Shown here: piece after piece, positions 1 through 11,266 of the stretch
How positions within the stretch are numbered: the first letter of the stretch is position 1
Layout: each line of letters starts with the position of its first letter
DNA from: Globisporangium splendens
Taxonomy: Eukaryota; Oomycota; Peronosporomycetes; Pythiales; Pythiaceae
Direction of reading: 5' to 3'
Length of the DNA: 64,000 nucleotides
NCBI GenBank assembly: GCA_006386115.1
Contig: VFIW01000022.1
Span: forward strand, 496,001-560,000
The notes under the pieces: model-generated
The model's input: only the letters and a program-made list of their open reading frames with translations
Told to the model about the DNA's origin: nothing
The model's database searches: none
Translations under genes and position numbers: made by a program

Positions 1-1173
1 GGTCATTGGCGCGTCCACGTTCAGAATAACCGAGTCCTCCACGTCACTCATGGGCACGGCCAGGTACGAGTCCCCGCTCTTCACCGGCTGAGCTTCGTAC
101 CCCGCGTACACCAACAACGCGTCCTCCTCACGCGACACCACGTGCTCGTCATAGTCGCGAGTCTTGTAGTCCACGTGCACGAACGCGCGCTCAACATCCT
201 CCAGGTTCTCCACCTTGAACTGTAGCTGCAGCGCAATGTCGTGCGCCATCTTGACCGTCATGTCCGCTGGCACGACGACTTCGAGTTCCACGAGGTACTT
301 GGATCCGAAATGGTAGGCGCGCATGATGTCGAGGCTCATGGACGGGTGGTGCGAGCCGCAGAGCTCCTTGACCTCCGTCATGAACTCTTCGCTTGCACTC
401 ACACCGACCAGTTGCGCGACTTGCTCTTTGCCCATTTTCGCCCACGCGAACATAATGAGCAGGAAGATGACGATCGCACCTAGTGCATCGACGTACCAGA
501 GATCTTCATCCGACGACGCGATGATGTACGCGCAGATCGCGAACGAGTTGCTCACGACGTCGTTCCGGTTGTCATCACCGATGGCATGGGCAGCCGCCGA
601 GTACGTGCGCTTGATCGTCCAGTACGAGTACGCGACGAGACCAATCTTGATGACCACAATGGTCGACGACAGTGCGATCGCAATGGCCGAGAGATTTGGT
701 GCTTCAGGGTTGCCGTGCGCGAACCCATCGATAAGCTTCTTCACGCCTTCCTGGATGAACGTGACCGACACGAGCACCATGACGCTCGACGCAACGATGA
801 TCGCAACAGGCTCAAAGCGTGACGTGCCGGCTGGATACTTGGCATAGTCCTGCTTCTTACCCGAGCGCGTGCCGGCGTACCAGAGCAGACCTTGGACAAA
901 GAGATCGACCATGTTCTCGACCAGTGTCGAGAGCAGCGCGAGCGAGCGGCTCCCGATCGCGACTGTCGTCATCACGAGCACGATGCAGATGTTCGTGATG
1001 AGCGACGACTTGAGCACCATGGCGACGTGGTCGACGGGCTTCTCTCCGCGCAGCGTCTGGAGGCACAACGTAAAGGGCGAGCGCGAGGGCTTGGACGCTT
1101 CGACGAAGGAGGCGGGCGCGACGCCACTGCTGCCGGTGCTGCTGCGCAGGGCAGCGCTCACACGCTGGCTCAT
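1..1173 (-). CDS. Cation diffusion facilitator (CDF) transporter, 3' end outside window
   Basis: The uninterrupted frame gives 391 residues and is still open at base 1. The start is the first ATG after an in-frame stop in the 5' flank. Several hydrophobic segments follow a ~45-residue cytosolic N-terminus, and a soluble C-terminal domain typical of CDF proteins is present. TM5 carries DNRND, fitting the DxxxD metal site of Mn/Zn-type CDFs. TM2 has ENMVD, so the first acidic position is Glu instead of the usual Asp. The family exports divalent metals (Mn2+, Zn2+, Fe2+) from the cytosol by proton exchange. Closest plausible class is the Mn-CDF/MTP8-11 group. The substrate is inferred; the family call is firm. 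Confidence 0.88.
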   Translation of the reverse strand, partial: MSQRVSAALRSSTGSSGVAPASFVEASKPSRSPFTLCLQTLRGEKPVDHVAMVLKSSLITNICIVLVMTTVAIGSRSLALLSTLVENMVDLFVQGLLWYAGTRSGKKQDYAKYPAGTSRFEPVAIIVASSVMVLVSVTFIQEGVKKLIDGFAHGNPEAPNLSAIAIALSSTIVVIKIGLVAYSYWTIKRTYSAAAHAIGDDNRNDVVSNSFAICAYIIASSDEDLWYVDALGAIVIFLLIMFAWAKMGKEQVAQLVGVSASEEFMTEVKELCGSHHPSMSLDIMRAYHFGSKYLVELEVVVPADMTVKMAHDIALQLQFKVENLEDVERAFVHVDYKTRDYDEHVVSREEDALLVYAGYEAQPVKSGDSYLAVPMSDVEDSVILNVDAPMT

Positions 1174-2130
1174 TGTGGAGACAGGAGGCTTGGAGTGGCT
1201 GGGAGCTTGGGCGAATGGCGCGCTTGTGCTGGACGGAGCTGCTTTGCGAATGAAGCTTCTCGCCACAAAGGTTCAGCAGCTGGTGACTGGAGATTAATTA
1301 CGCGAGGGTTTTTTCAGATTAAAAACAGTTGCTGCACCTCGAATACGAGGTTTTATCAGAGGAGGAGCAACGTACCCGCAACTTGTTCGCAACGGAAGAG
1401 TTTGTGTTGCCCTATATTCTGGCCATTTTATGCCCGGCGTTTCGCATACATGTGGGAAGTCAGAATGTTGGTATTTTTACAGCTGATCAGTCCGAAGAGA
1501 TGCCAACCGCAACCAGCCAAACACCAATCCGACCCGATTCTGTGGCCGCATTGTGGACGTGACGAGGAAGATTTGCACGGTGCATGCTGTAGAAAACCTC
1601 GCAGGCTTACTTCGGAGAGCAACTCATGCGGCAACCTTCCCTCTCGCAAGCCCAAAGGTCTGATCGAAACTCGAGATTGCAAGTCATAAAGCGCAATGTG
1701 GAGATCGAGGGAGCCATGGATGCGATTTTATAGGGCTCAATGTGCCTTTAGCGGCTGCTGCCAGTGTGCATCAGTGTGTTGAAGGGAGATAAGCTATGAG
1801 GAGAATGTTGGCTTCTCCAGATCATAGTTTCAATGCCGTCTCGCGGTTTCTGCGTAGACAGAGGAGCTCGATGAGTTTTACAATTGAAGCGCGCAGGATA
1901 TCGAAAAAGCACGCTTATGCAGAGCCGTGTTAGACGTGTCTGAGAGCAATCACTCAACCGGCATCGTCTAATTAAGCATACTACCACTTTTGATATTTAT
2001 TTGTCTAAACGAACCTAATTGATAGAACGCATTTGTGCTACTTCATGAAGTGCCACAACTGCACTATCCCTGATTTGTTGTTGACACCAGATCTCCTCAC
2101 ATCGAAATCCGACACCAAAGCAACAACAAC
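1174..2130. other. Intergenic region between divergent genes
   Basis: This is the shared 5' region of the CDF gene (minus) and the DUF2062-like gene (plus). Small open frames exist but none shows a family motif or a plausible splice structure. I see no RNA gene or repeat in it. Confidence 0.6.
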
Positions 2131-2963
2131 ATGAGCGCGTTCTTTGAGGAGAAAGTGAAAGCCCCCGTCGTGAAGCTGCTCAAGTCCGGAGGTGCGCATG
2201 TATATGTGTGTGTGTGTGCTTAAGTGGCTTGCCTGCGTGCTGGTGGTGCTCATACTGTGTTTCTATTGCTGTTGCTGTTCTGCAGCGTCTCCGGAAAGCA
2301 TCGCACTGGCGATGGCGTTTGGCGTCTCTGGCGGTTCGTGTTAATTGCTTGGCTTCTTTGTGCTGCATTCGGCACTTAATGGGAAGAGAGATTGACCATG
2401 TGCATTTGTGCTTCCCTCTCGTATGCGTTGCAGGCATCTTTCCGATTCCTGGGGTGACGACGGTGCCGGTGATGATCGCGATCTTCTTGTTCCGCCTCAA
2501 CCCGGTCGCCGCCATGCTCACGAACTACCTCGTCACGCCGCTCAACCTGGCGTCGCTGCCTGTGTTCATGTGAGTCTCTCTGTTTATTTATTGTCGTATG
2601 CATTCATGCTTATGCGCATTGACTGGATTGTATTTTTGCTTGCAGCTACTACGGCAACTCGTTCTTTGGAGGCGGGGAAGGCGCCGCCGACTTCTCGGTC
2701 GCGAAGTTCATGGAGGTGTGTTTGTGTGAGTGTGTTTAGATTTGCACTGCGATTTAAATGTGTTAAAAATGGATTGTACTTTGTTGTAGGATGTGAAAAC
2801 GGACACGATCAACACGCTGCTGCTGTTCCGCTTCACGCTGCTGCACGCGATCTACGCGTGGGCGGTGGTGCTGCCGGTGCTCACGTTCGCGATCTACGTC
2901 GTGCTCACGCCGATCCTGCGCCGCGTGATGCCGAAGCCCAAGGGCGACGACAAGAAGCAGTAA
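2131..2963 (+). CDS. Small DUF2062-like membrane protein
   Basis: Four exons join in frame: 2131-2191, 2434-2569, 2646-2715 and 2790-2963, giving 126 residues. All introns are GT...AG. The core around residues 21-60 reads GIFPIPGVTTVPVMIA followed by a hydrophobic helix with RLNPVAAML and NYLVTPLN, which resembles the DUF2062 pattern (glycine-proline-rich loop, then an N-P containing helix). A second hydrophobic helix lies near the C-terminus before a lysine-rich tail. DUF2062 proteins are predicted membrane proteins of unknown function. The family match is by motif only, and no function is proposed. A short 5' exon and three introns within ~830 bp make the splice model moderately certain. 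Confidence 0.75.
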
Positions 2964-3229
2964 ACATGCGTCCGCATCATTCCCTGTACATCTTCCATCC
3001 AGTCCACAATGAGAAGAAGAAAAAACCAGCAGTTGTCAAGTTGTCATTGGCTACAAATAGAAACCAGTATCTCTTTCATTGGTTCAAAATATCTGTTAAA
3101 CATCACCACGACATTATAATTGGCAGAAATGCTGAATGACGTCATGCGATTGGCAGAAAATTCTGGAATCCACGAGTCTTGTTGAACGTCAACAAGCAAC
3201 AGTTCATCATTTGCCTGCGAAAGATCATC

Positions 3230-5112
3230 ATGGCGGGCGGTATGCTCGATCTCCCTGTCGCGGAGGTGCCCGCGCGTGCCAAAAAGGACGCCGACGACGG
3301 CGACGAGGTCACAGACGCCGCCCCAGACGGTGCGGACGCTGACGCCGCCCCAGACGGTGCGGACGCTGACGCCGCCCCAGACGAGGCCACAGACGCCGCC
3401 CCAGACGCTGGTGTCGCTGACGCCTCGCTACCAACGTCTCAGGGCAATCCGATCTATCTCTACGTCCTCACGCTCTGCTCCACGATTGGCGGCTTCCTCT
3501 TCGGCTACGACACGGTTGGTGCACACTGCCTCGTGTGTTTATGCTACTTTACACAGATCTCTCACTCGTGCTTTATGCATAGGGTGTGATCTCGGGTGCG
3601 CTCGTGCTGTTGAAGAGTCCCGAAGTGTTCGATCTGACACCGTGGCAGAGCGGAAGCGTCGTGTCGGCGGCCGTGTTCGGCGCGATCGTCGGCGCCGCGC
3701 TGAGCTCGTGTGGGAACCACGTGCTCGGTCGCAAGCCCGTAATCCTGCTCTCGTCGTTTCTCTTCACAGTCGGGTCCGTGGTCATGGGCATCGCGGACTC
3801 GTTCTCAGAGCTGCTGTTCGGACGGCTAGCCGTCGGCATCGGCATCGGCTTTTCGTCCATGACTGTGCCCATGTACATCGCTGAAGTGTCACCGCCCCAT
3901 GTACGCGGGCGCCTGGTGTCGCTCAACACGCTGCTCGTGACTGGTGGCCAATTCTTTGCGTGCGTGCTGGACGCTGTGCTGAGCGAAGTGCCCGACGGCT
4001 GGCGGTACATGCTCGGACTCGCGGCGATCCCGGCTGCGATTCAGTTCCTGGGCTTCCTCGTACTCCCCGAGAGCCCGCGGTTCCTGATCGGCAAGCACAA
4101 CAAAGCCGCTGCGTGGACCGCGCTCGTCAAGATCCGTGGCACGCTGAACGTCGAGACCGAGTACAACCACATGGAGTTCGACGTGCAGCGCGCGCACGAC
4201 ACGGAGCTCAGCCTCTGGGAAGGGCTCCGCTCCAAGAGCGTCGTGCGCGCGCTCACGCTCGGCTGTTTTCTGCAGGCTCTGCAGCAATTTTGCGGGATCA
4301 ACACGGTCATGTACTACGGCGCGACGATCATCCAGATGGCGGGTTTCACGGACCCGTCGACGGCCATTTGGCTCTCGGCCGTGGTCTCGTTCAGCAACTT
4401 CCTGTTCACCTTCGTCGGGATTTATCTCGTGGATCGCTCGGGACGACGCAAACTGACGCTCTTGAGTCTGCTGGGTGTCGTGCTCTCGCTTCTCGCGCTC
4501 GGTGCGAGCTTCTACGCCGCACAGAGCACGTCGATAGCCGTGACGGGTTCAGGTGTATGCTCGGGTCTCTCGACCTGTTTCGAGTGCGTCGCGAACGACG
4601 CGTGCGGCTTTTGCGGCGAAGGTAAGATCTCGGGGGATCGCATGATGAAGAACCTGTGCGTCGAAGGCACAGCTCTTGGGATCAGCAGTGGTGGTGGTTC
4701 TGGCAGTGTGTGTGCGCCAGAGAAATGGGCGTTCGCGTCGTGTCCCACGGATAGCCAAGGTCCTGGCTGGCTGATTCTCGTGACGCTGTTCATCTACCTG
4801 GCGTGCTTTGCGAGCGGCATGGGGTGCATGCCCTGGACGATCAACGCCGAGATCTACCCGCTGCGTGTGCGCAGCTTCGCGTTGAGCGTCGCGACGTCCG
4901 TCAACTGGGTCTCGAACCTCATCGTGTCGTTCACGTTTCTCGCGATCATCGACGCACTCGCTCCCTACGGCGCGTTCTGGTTGTACGCGTCCATCGCGGC
5001 CTTCGGGCTCGTGTACCTCTACAAGGAGCTGCCGGAGACCAAGGGCCTCGCGCTCGAAGAGATCCAGCAGATCTTTGAGCGCCGCGAGAAATACGCCAAG
5101 ATCGACAAGTAG
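3230..5112 (+). CDS. HMIT-like proton/sugar (myo-inositol) MFS transporter
   Basis: Exons 3230-3514 and 3583-5112 give 604 residues; splicing restores the GYDTGVISGA signature of sugar porters exactly at the junction. Other hallmarks are GRLAVGIGIG, PESPRFLIGK, the QQFCGINTV helix and the PETKG motif near the C-terminus. Between the late transmembrane helices (residues ~419-487) is a cysteine-rich loop (CFECVANDACGFCGEG), as in the PSI/plexin-like insert of SLC2A13 and plant INT inositol transporters. The acidic-alanine N-terminus contains a 27-bp tandem repeat. The likely role is H+-coupled import of inositol or hexose at the plasma or vacuolar membrane. The substrate is inferred from the insert. 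The chosen ATG (MAGGMLDLP) is the second in frame; an upstream ATG at 3179 would add 17 residues. Confidence 0.9.
3314..3382 (+). repeat. 27-bp tandem repeat in transporter exon 1
   Basis: Two perfect copies of a 27-bp unit (3314-3340, 3341-3367) plus a partial third encode repeated DAAPDGADA. The unit is a multiple of three, so copy-number change would keep the frame. Confidence 0.9.
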
Positions 5113-5245
5113 TTAGTCCGCGTTTTACATATTTTCCAGAGTGCTAGAGCGCTCAGGCTTCGCATTATAGACTCCAGTTTTGGTTGTCAACCAGGTTCGT
5201 ATATTCCTTCCCACAATAAACGCTGCTACTGCTAGTTTATACTCA

Positions 5246-8200
5246 TCAGTACGCATCAAAGAGTCCGCCTTCGTCGTCCTCCTGCTCCTCCGAGAGCAAG
5301 AAGCTCCGGCTGAGGTCGTTCTTGGCGAACCGAGACTCGCGCTGGCCGTACATGCTCAGCACCACGGGCAACACCACCATGCCGTAGAAGAAGCCGATGA
5401 CGACGATGCCCATGTACATGCGGAAAAAGTAGACGCGGAAGAGCATCGACGGCGCGAACGCGAGCACGCCGATGCCGCACACCTTGGTGAGCGTGATGCC
5501 CGAGATGATGGACGCGCCGACGCTGCGCAGCGCGTGCTTGGCATGATCGCTGCCCGTGACACCGAGGCGGTTGCGCTGCGAGAACGCAAACTGGTGCGCC
5601 ATGTGCACGCAAAACTCGACGCCCAAGCCCACGCACGCGAGCAGATTCACGACCGAGACCGCGTTGATCGACGTCGAAACGCTCGACACGTGGTTCCACA
5701 AGAACAGGAACCCGAGCTGCGACACGGTCATGAACCACACGCACGTCGCGACGATCACGCTCAGCCGCACGTTGTTGTCCATGAGCACAAACACTGCGAC
5801 GAACACGACTGCGAGCGCGAGCAGCACGCTCTGCATCGCGATCCCCTGGATGTACGTGTACTGCTCGTAGTACACAAAGTAGAGCGCGTACGGGAACGCG
5901 CTCGCGGCGCGACCGTCGCTCCATTTCTGCGTCACGGCGTGCAGGTAGTAGTACGAGTTGATGAACATGGTCTGGTTCTTCATCGCATTTACCTGGAAGC
6001 GCAGCCGCGCGCCGCGGATCCCATCGGGTTTCTGTGTTGTGGTGTTCGTTGTGAACACAACGTCGCCCTCATATTGCGCGCCGCAGAGTCCGTACTGCTG
6101 GCAGCACGCCGAGTCGATCGGGATCTGCGTAAACGTGTGCACCAATGGATAGAAGAGCTCGTTCGGCGTGACGTTGCTATCTCTGTAAAGACTCGCAGTC
6201 GTGTTAAGCTGTTCGTACGGGAACGGATCCATGGGTTGCACGGGACAATCACACATGCCCTGGTCGATCTTCTCCTTCAGGAAGAAGCGCATCTGGCGCC
6301 ACTGGTTGAACGTGTGCAGCCACGAGTAGATCGGGAGTTGGATGTACTCGTGGAGACTTGAGAGTTCATCGAGCAGGTGGTTGACGTCGGCGTGCACATG
6401 ACCGTCGGTGTAGTCCATGCCCTCCTCTAGCACGATGTACGCGATCGGACCGGCTTCGCCCAACTCGGTCTGCGTCTGGAAGTACTTGTGCAGGTAGAAA
6501 TCCGTCGGCACAGCCAATTCCTGCTCGAGCCCCAGCGGGAGATAATGGAACCCAAAGAGACTTATCAGCACGAACAACTTGGCGACCACGAGCACGCTGA
6601 TTCTGGTGGATCGCTTGAGCAAGAACGGCGTGTACGTCTTCTCGACAAACGTCTGGATCGCACCAATATTGCTGCTACTGGCGGAGCTGCTGCCAACGCC
6701 AGTCGATGAGAGCGAACGGCGCTGCTGCTTGAGTTGTGTTTCGGGACTGAAGGCTACGGTCTGACGTACAAATGGCCACAGATCGTAGCGCCGCGCTCGT
6801 ACGCGTTTCGTGTCGAGCACCAGTGCCGACGTGAACCACGTGAGCTGCAGCACGAAGTCAGCGAGCACAGCGACCGCGGCGACGGTGCAGAAGCTCTCCA
6901 ATGCCGGAATCTTGGTCAGGATCCCGACCACGAACGCGAGACACTCGGCCACCGCAGCGACCAGGATCGACGGTCCAACGTTCGAGAGCGTATCCCCGAG
7001 TACTTGTTGCAACTGTTCGTTCTCGTCCTCAATGTTGCGTCTGCTGCTACTGATCGAAGTCGTCGACAACCCTCGAAGCACCTTGAGCCGATCGAATTCA
7101 TTCGTCAAGATAAACATATTGTCGACTCCGATCGCCAGCACCAGGAACGGCACGACCTCAAGTGTGATCATCGTCACTTCCATTTGAAACAACGCACTGC
7201 AGATGCCCATGGAGATCCCGAGCGAGAGCAACACGATGAGGATGCCTGTGACCCCGACGCCGAACCGCGAATGGATCGGATCGTTCCACTTGCCGAGCGA
7301 CATGGACACGTAGAGGAACATCACGATGTAGCTGATCGCGACGATGAACGCGTTCTGCGACGTCTGAACCACGAGCGAGTCGGCGATCGAGCGCTGGGCC
7401 ATGTACGTCAGCTTCATGCCGTCGAACGCGAGCTCCTCACTGGAGAAAGAGGGAGACGACAGCGACATCTCAGGTTCCAACGGCACCGGAGAAAGTACAT
7501 GACTCGCACGCGCCGCAATCTCCAGAAACACCTTCTGCTCCCATTCTTGCACCATTGTCGTGTACGTCTCGTTCTCCGGGTTGTTGCGCAGTAGGAACGT
7601 GACCATCAGCGCCTTGGCCTGCGGCGTCGATTCGCCACATGGGTCGGGGTTTTCATGGCACGCGTCCTTCGTCAAGCCCCCAAACACGACGTTGCGCATC
7701 ACAGGCACACCGTTCTGGTCCACGCACGGAGACTGCTCCTTTAGAAACGGGTCCGTCGTCTGGCACGCTGTCGTGAGCTTGATATCTGGGTCCGATTGCA
7801 ATAACGACATGTTCGCCTGCCAGTATTGGAACGGACTCGTGACCAGACAGCCCTTGCCTTTAATCGGACGGTAGCAAAAATCTTCCAATGAAAGCGTCAC
7901 GTTTGGGAACACCGTCGATGGCGCCTTGGCGCTCGTGATCTCCGATTGAATCTCCGCCATCTTGAGCAGATACTTGCGCTGCACCAGGTCGTCCGTGGTG
8001 TTGCACGTACTTGCTTGTAGACCATTAGCGCTGTCGTGGTCGTCCACGTAGAAAATGAGCTGCTGGACGCGGAAGAACGGGTGGAAGAGCGCGTCGAAGC
8101 GCGCCTGCTCCTGCGCGGCGACGCTCGTGGGCGGCACCCAGAGCTCCTGCGGGTCGGTCTGCACGCGCATGCGCACGAGACCCAGGCACAGCACGAGGCT

Positions 8201-8275
8201 GCAGACCAGCGCCGCCAGCGACACGCGCACGGGCGAGTGGCTGCAGAGCTTGCCGAGCTGGAAGAACGCGCCCAT
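5246..8275 (-). CDS. NPC1/Patched-like sterol-sensing-domain protein without N-terminal domain
   Basis: A single exon encodes 1009 residues from the ATG at 8275 (an in-frame ATG at 8323 would add 16). The N-terminus begins directly with a membrane helix followed by TDPQELWVPP, which corresponds to the NPC1 segment after the cysteine-rich cholesterol-binding domain; that domain is absent. A sterol-sensing domain lies at ~300-470 with GVDNMFILTNEFDR, and a second RND-type membrane block is present near the C-terminus (GLGVEFCVHMAHQFA). The cysteine-rich luminal middle domain is present. The tail has an acidic dileucine-like stretch (RSFLLSEEQEDD), suggestive of endolysosomal sorting. The likely role is sterol or lipid transport in endomembranes. 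It could equally be a Patched-domain-containing protein of unknown cargo. Confidence 0.88.
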   Translation of the reverse strand: MGAFFQLGKLCSHSPVRVSLAALVCSLVLCLGLVRMRVQTDPQELWVPPTSVAAQEQARFDALFHPFFRVQQLIFYVDDHDSANGLQASTCNTTDDLVQRKYLLKMAEIQSEITSAKAPSTVFPNVTLSLEDFCYRPIKGKGCLVTSPFQYWQANMSLLQSDPDIKLTTACQTTDPFLKEQSPCVDQNGVPVMRNVVFGGLTKDACHENPDPCGESTPQAKALMVTFLLRNNPENETYTTMVQEWEQKVFLEIAARASHVLSPVPLEPEMSLSSPSFSSEELAFDGMKLTYMAQRSIADSLVVQTSQNAFIVAISYIVMFLYVSMSLGKWNDPIHSRFGVGVTGILIVLLSLGISMGICSALFQMEVTMITLEVVPFLVLAIGVDNMFILTNEFDRLKVLRGLSTTSISSSRRNIEDENEQLQQVLGDTLSNVGPSILVAAVAECLAFVVGILTKIPALESFCTVAAVAVLADFVLQLTWFTSALVLDTKRVRARRYDLWPFVRQTVAFSPETQLKQQRRSLSSTGVGSSSASSSNIGAIQTFVEKTYTPFLLKRSTRISVLVVAKLFVLISLFGFHYLPLGLEQELAVPTDFYLHKYFQTQTELGEAGPIAYIVLEEGMDYTDGHVHADVNHLLDELSSLHEYIQLPIYSWLHTFNQWRQMRFFLKEKIDQGMCDCPVQPMDPFPYEQLNTTASLYRDSNVTPNELFYPLVHTFTQIPIDSACCQQYGLCGAQYEGDVVFTTNTTTQKPDGIRGARLRFQVNAMKNQTMFINSYYYLHAVTQKWSDGRAASAFPYALYFVYYEQYTYIQGIAMQSVLLALAVVFVAVFVLMDNNVRLSVIVATCVWFMTVSQLGFLFLWNHVSSVSTSINAVSVVNLLACVGLGVEFCVHMAHQFAFSQRNRLGVTGSDHAKHALRSVGASIISGITLTKVCGIGVLAFAPSMLFRVYFFRMYMGIVVIGFFYGMVVLPVVLSMYGQRESRFAKNDLSRSFLLSEEQEDDEGGLFDAY

Positions 8276-9359
8276 GATGGTTCTCCCCTCTCTTTCGTTT
8301 GTTCTTCTTCCACTCAGATTCATTGGACATGCGAACTTAACGGAGGCAGTTTGAAGTCGCGGTAAGTTCGTGAAACGTGCATGATGGATACGTCTAGTAG
8401 CATAATTTTAGATATGTTTATGCTCGATATGTGCTGTAAATTAAACTAATGCAACTATTATGGCAAATTATGCAGGTAGTGCACAGCTTTATGGAATATC
8501 GCATAGTATTGTTACTTTTTGATGGACATCAGAGAAAGTCGCACCTTGATTTGTTGAAGCGTGTCTCACACTTCGTTTTTTCGTAACGCTGGGTCAAAGT
8601 ACAGTACACTGAAAGTCGAATCAGGCTGCTTCTGCAGGCCACCGAGATTTCCATTCTTCTCCTCGAAAGAAATCATTCTGGCGCAAATGCAACCTCGACA
8701 TATGATACAGCATTTGATGCTTTAGAGCGAGGAGGAATGCCAGAGTACCGAATGATTTGCTCCGTTACTTTGCCATGGATACTCCCATTTGCCAGTGTTG
8801 AATGTCAAAAACCTAGCACAGAGGCGAAATCGTCAGGGTGGACAAATTCCGATGCACGACGTCAGTTTGAAAAGTTAATCCAGAACAAACCGAAATCAGA
8901 TCAATAAAAAACCGTGGCAGGAACATCCACGCATTGATGCTCAATCCATAGCTTCCCACGGCGTCTTTCAGGAGGACGGTTCGAGCAGCACTTTGTGCTG
9001 CAGCGGCGCATATGTAAAGCTTGGAAATCTCACTATTGTTTCGTGTGATTGCATCCATCTCGCAGCAAAACTCATACTTCTCTGGTCTAAAGTAATAAAC
9101 CCACTAAAAAACGACTCGCACTTAGCTGAAGCAAACCCACGTCGGGTTTTGCGAAAGCCTGTCAGAATTGGATGATGACGCAGCCTGTCACCCTTTCCAT
9201 CCCCTTTCCATGTGATTCCAGTCGCTCCCAATCATCATGGCGCTTTTCTCCTGCTTCTTCCCAGAGACCTTCGTCTCCAAAGGAGAACAGCGCGTCAGTC
9301 TCCAATCCGCGTCCAAGACCTCGGATCCTCCCCTTCCATCTAGTTAACCAGCAGGCAGC
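8276..9359. other. Intergenic region, nothing recognised
   Basis: About 1.1 kb between the divergent NPC1-like and START genes is relatively AT-rich on the NPC1 side. No supported coding exon, RNA gene or repeat was found. Confidence 0.55.
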
Positions 9360-10061
9360 ATGTCCACCGAAGCTGAGAACGAGTACGGCGTTCCTGCGGT
9401 CCCCGCCGCGTACAAGGAGATGATCGACGCGATGCTCGCGCGCATGGACAAGGAGATGGACGACGAGGCTGCGTGGCAATTGCACGCCGAGAAGCACGGC
9501 ATCAAGGTGTTCACCAAGGTGGACGGCGCGCTCACGGCGTGCAAGGGCGAGACGTTCATGCCGTTCCACCCGCGCGCGATCCTCGACATCGCCATCGACT
9601 CGACGAACCGCAAGGAAGTGGACGCGCAACTCGCGCACGGCGTCGTGCTCAAGGAGCTCGACGCGCAGACCGTGATCGAGTACTTTGAGTACAAGTCGAT
9701 GTTCATCGTCGCGGGCCGCGATTTCTGCAACTTGGCGCACTGGCGTGTGCTGCCGAACGGCACGATCGTGATCGTGGCCAAGGGCATCGAAGACGCGGAG
9801 CTGTGTCCGCTCAAAGAGCCCAAGGTCGTGCGTGGCGACGTGCACCTGGCGGCCTGGAAGATCATCCCGAACGCCGAGTACACGGGCGCGCAGGTGTTCT
9901 ACATGGCCAAGTCGGACCTAAAGGGCAGCATCCCGTCGCGCGTCGCCGCCAAGGCTGCGTCCGACCAGCCGTACATCCTGCAGCGCATCACCGAAGCGCT
10001 CAAGAAGAAGAACTTGGATGCCGCCATTGCCAAGGGCAAAGTGAAGAACCTCGGCGCGTAA
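9360..10061 (+). CDS. Single START-domain lipid-transfer protein
   Basis: A single exon encodes 233 residues, almost entirely one START (StAR-related lipid transfer) domain. Visible marks are the central strand block with AGRDFCNLAHWRVLPNGT, the CPLKEPKVVRGD strand and the C-terminal amphipathic helix (KGSIPSRVAAKAA). No signal peptide or membrane segment is evident, so it should be cytosolic and bind a lipid in its cavity. The sequence is strikingly similar to the second START domain of the next gene downstream, in the same orientation 1.2 kb away, suggesting tandem duplication or domain capture. The ligand cannot be read from the sequence. Confidence 0.9.
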   Translation: MSTEAENEYGVPAVPAAYKEMIDAMLARMDKEMDDEAAWQLHAEKHGIKVFTKVDGALTACKGETFMPFHPRAILDIAIDSTNRKEVDAQLAHGVVLKELDAQTVIEYFEYKSMFIVAGRDFCNLAHWRVLPNGTIVIVAKGIEDAELCPLKEPKVVRGDVHLAAWKIIPNAEYTGAQVFYMAKSDLKGSIPSRVAAKAASDQPYILQRITEALKKKNLDAAIAKGKVKNLGA

Positions 10062-11266
10062 GCACACTTTTTTCATTTTGCTTTGCCTTTTTTTTAGTAT
10101 ACACACATTTTGTGCTTTTTAGCTTGTATGCATTTGAGTGTTTGGGACAAGAACAAGAGGAAAATAATCACAAGCACTTTGTTCACACCAAAGCGATTGT
10201 GTAGCTTCTCATGCGCTTTCTTCATAGACATAAATGCTGTCTCATTTGTGGAGAAGGCAGCAAAAGAAAAGAGAATGATAGAGTTTGACTTGTCATCGAA
10301 AACTCTGTGGTTCAATGGCTACAATTTGATCAAGCACGTGACTCGGGCGGATCATAGTTGGGCTAAAGCGAAGGTCTCGACTGTGGCTTTCTCCTCAGCC
10401 ATTCGGCTGTTGAACAGGCAGTTCGGCACATTAGGCGCCATGTATCTGTGCGTGCGCTTCCTTCCGTTCGTTTTCCTGCAGGTCCGCATGCCAAAGCGCA
10501 TTTGGTGAGTAGCCTTCGCCATAAAAGTGCCCCTCGCAGTCGGCTCTTCGTCACCGAGTTGCCGCTCGCAAAGGTGACGCTCGTCAATCATTTCCGATTT
10601 TAACAAATCGAAAAACAGAAGCAAACCCAAAAAAAGAAGAGCAGATGCAGAGAAGGAAAAGTTTGAATTCTGGTTTTGCGTCACATCCCTCTGAAGATGC
10701 ATGCAACAGTCATATGAGCAAGCCGCACTCCATGCATCTGCATTGCAAATGAACCTCTTGAAGTAGGTACCCCTCAAAATATGTTGGCATCTGTCACGAA
10801 TTAGACCAAGTTGAACGTCCGAAAAGCAAGACCAATATTCCACCACACGACGCCTCAGGTTGATCACCGAGCAGAGCGTCGATAGTGAGCAGAGAAAAAC
10901 TCGATGCGGTGGTGAAATTGTTGTTATTAATTTTGAGGATCAGTTGTTCAGCAAAGAGACTGTAGATTGGCAGGAAAGGCGTTCCCTCTGATAGTGCATG
11001 ACCTCTTTAACGAGATAAATCTCAGCTGTTCGCTGTTGACGCTCTCTCCTCTGATTCTTTTCTCTCATGATTGTTGCATCGGATTTTCGAAAATGGCCCC
11101 CCAGAATCGGGAACTTGGCCAACCTCACTCGGCATCATCGTCTGCGCCACACTTTTATGACGATGCACAGCACGCATTCCATATTCACCCATCAGCTCAG
11201 GAGCCACGCGTCATTCTTGAAAACACCCGTGCGCGCCACAGCCCAGCCCACTCTATCAGCATCCTA
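10062..11266. other. Intergenic region
   Basis: The 3' flank of the START gene and the 5' flank of the fusion gene. The last 300 bases are open in frame with the fusion gene from an ATG at 10967, but the codon use and composition differ from the conserved body, so I treat it as leader sequence. Nothing else is recognised. Confidence 0.5.

Noticed and set aside
10967..11266. 100-residue N-terminal extension of the fusion protein
   Set aside because: In frame but lacks the strong GC3 bias of the body and any domain; the ATG at 11267 lies directly before the PH region.
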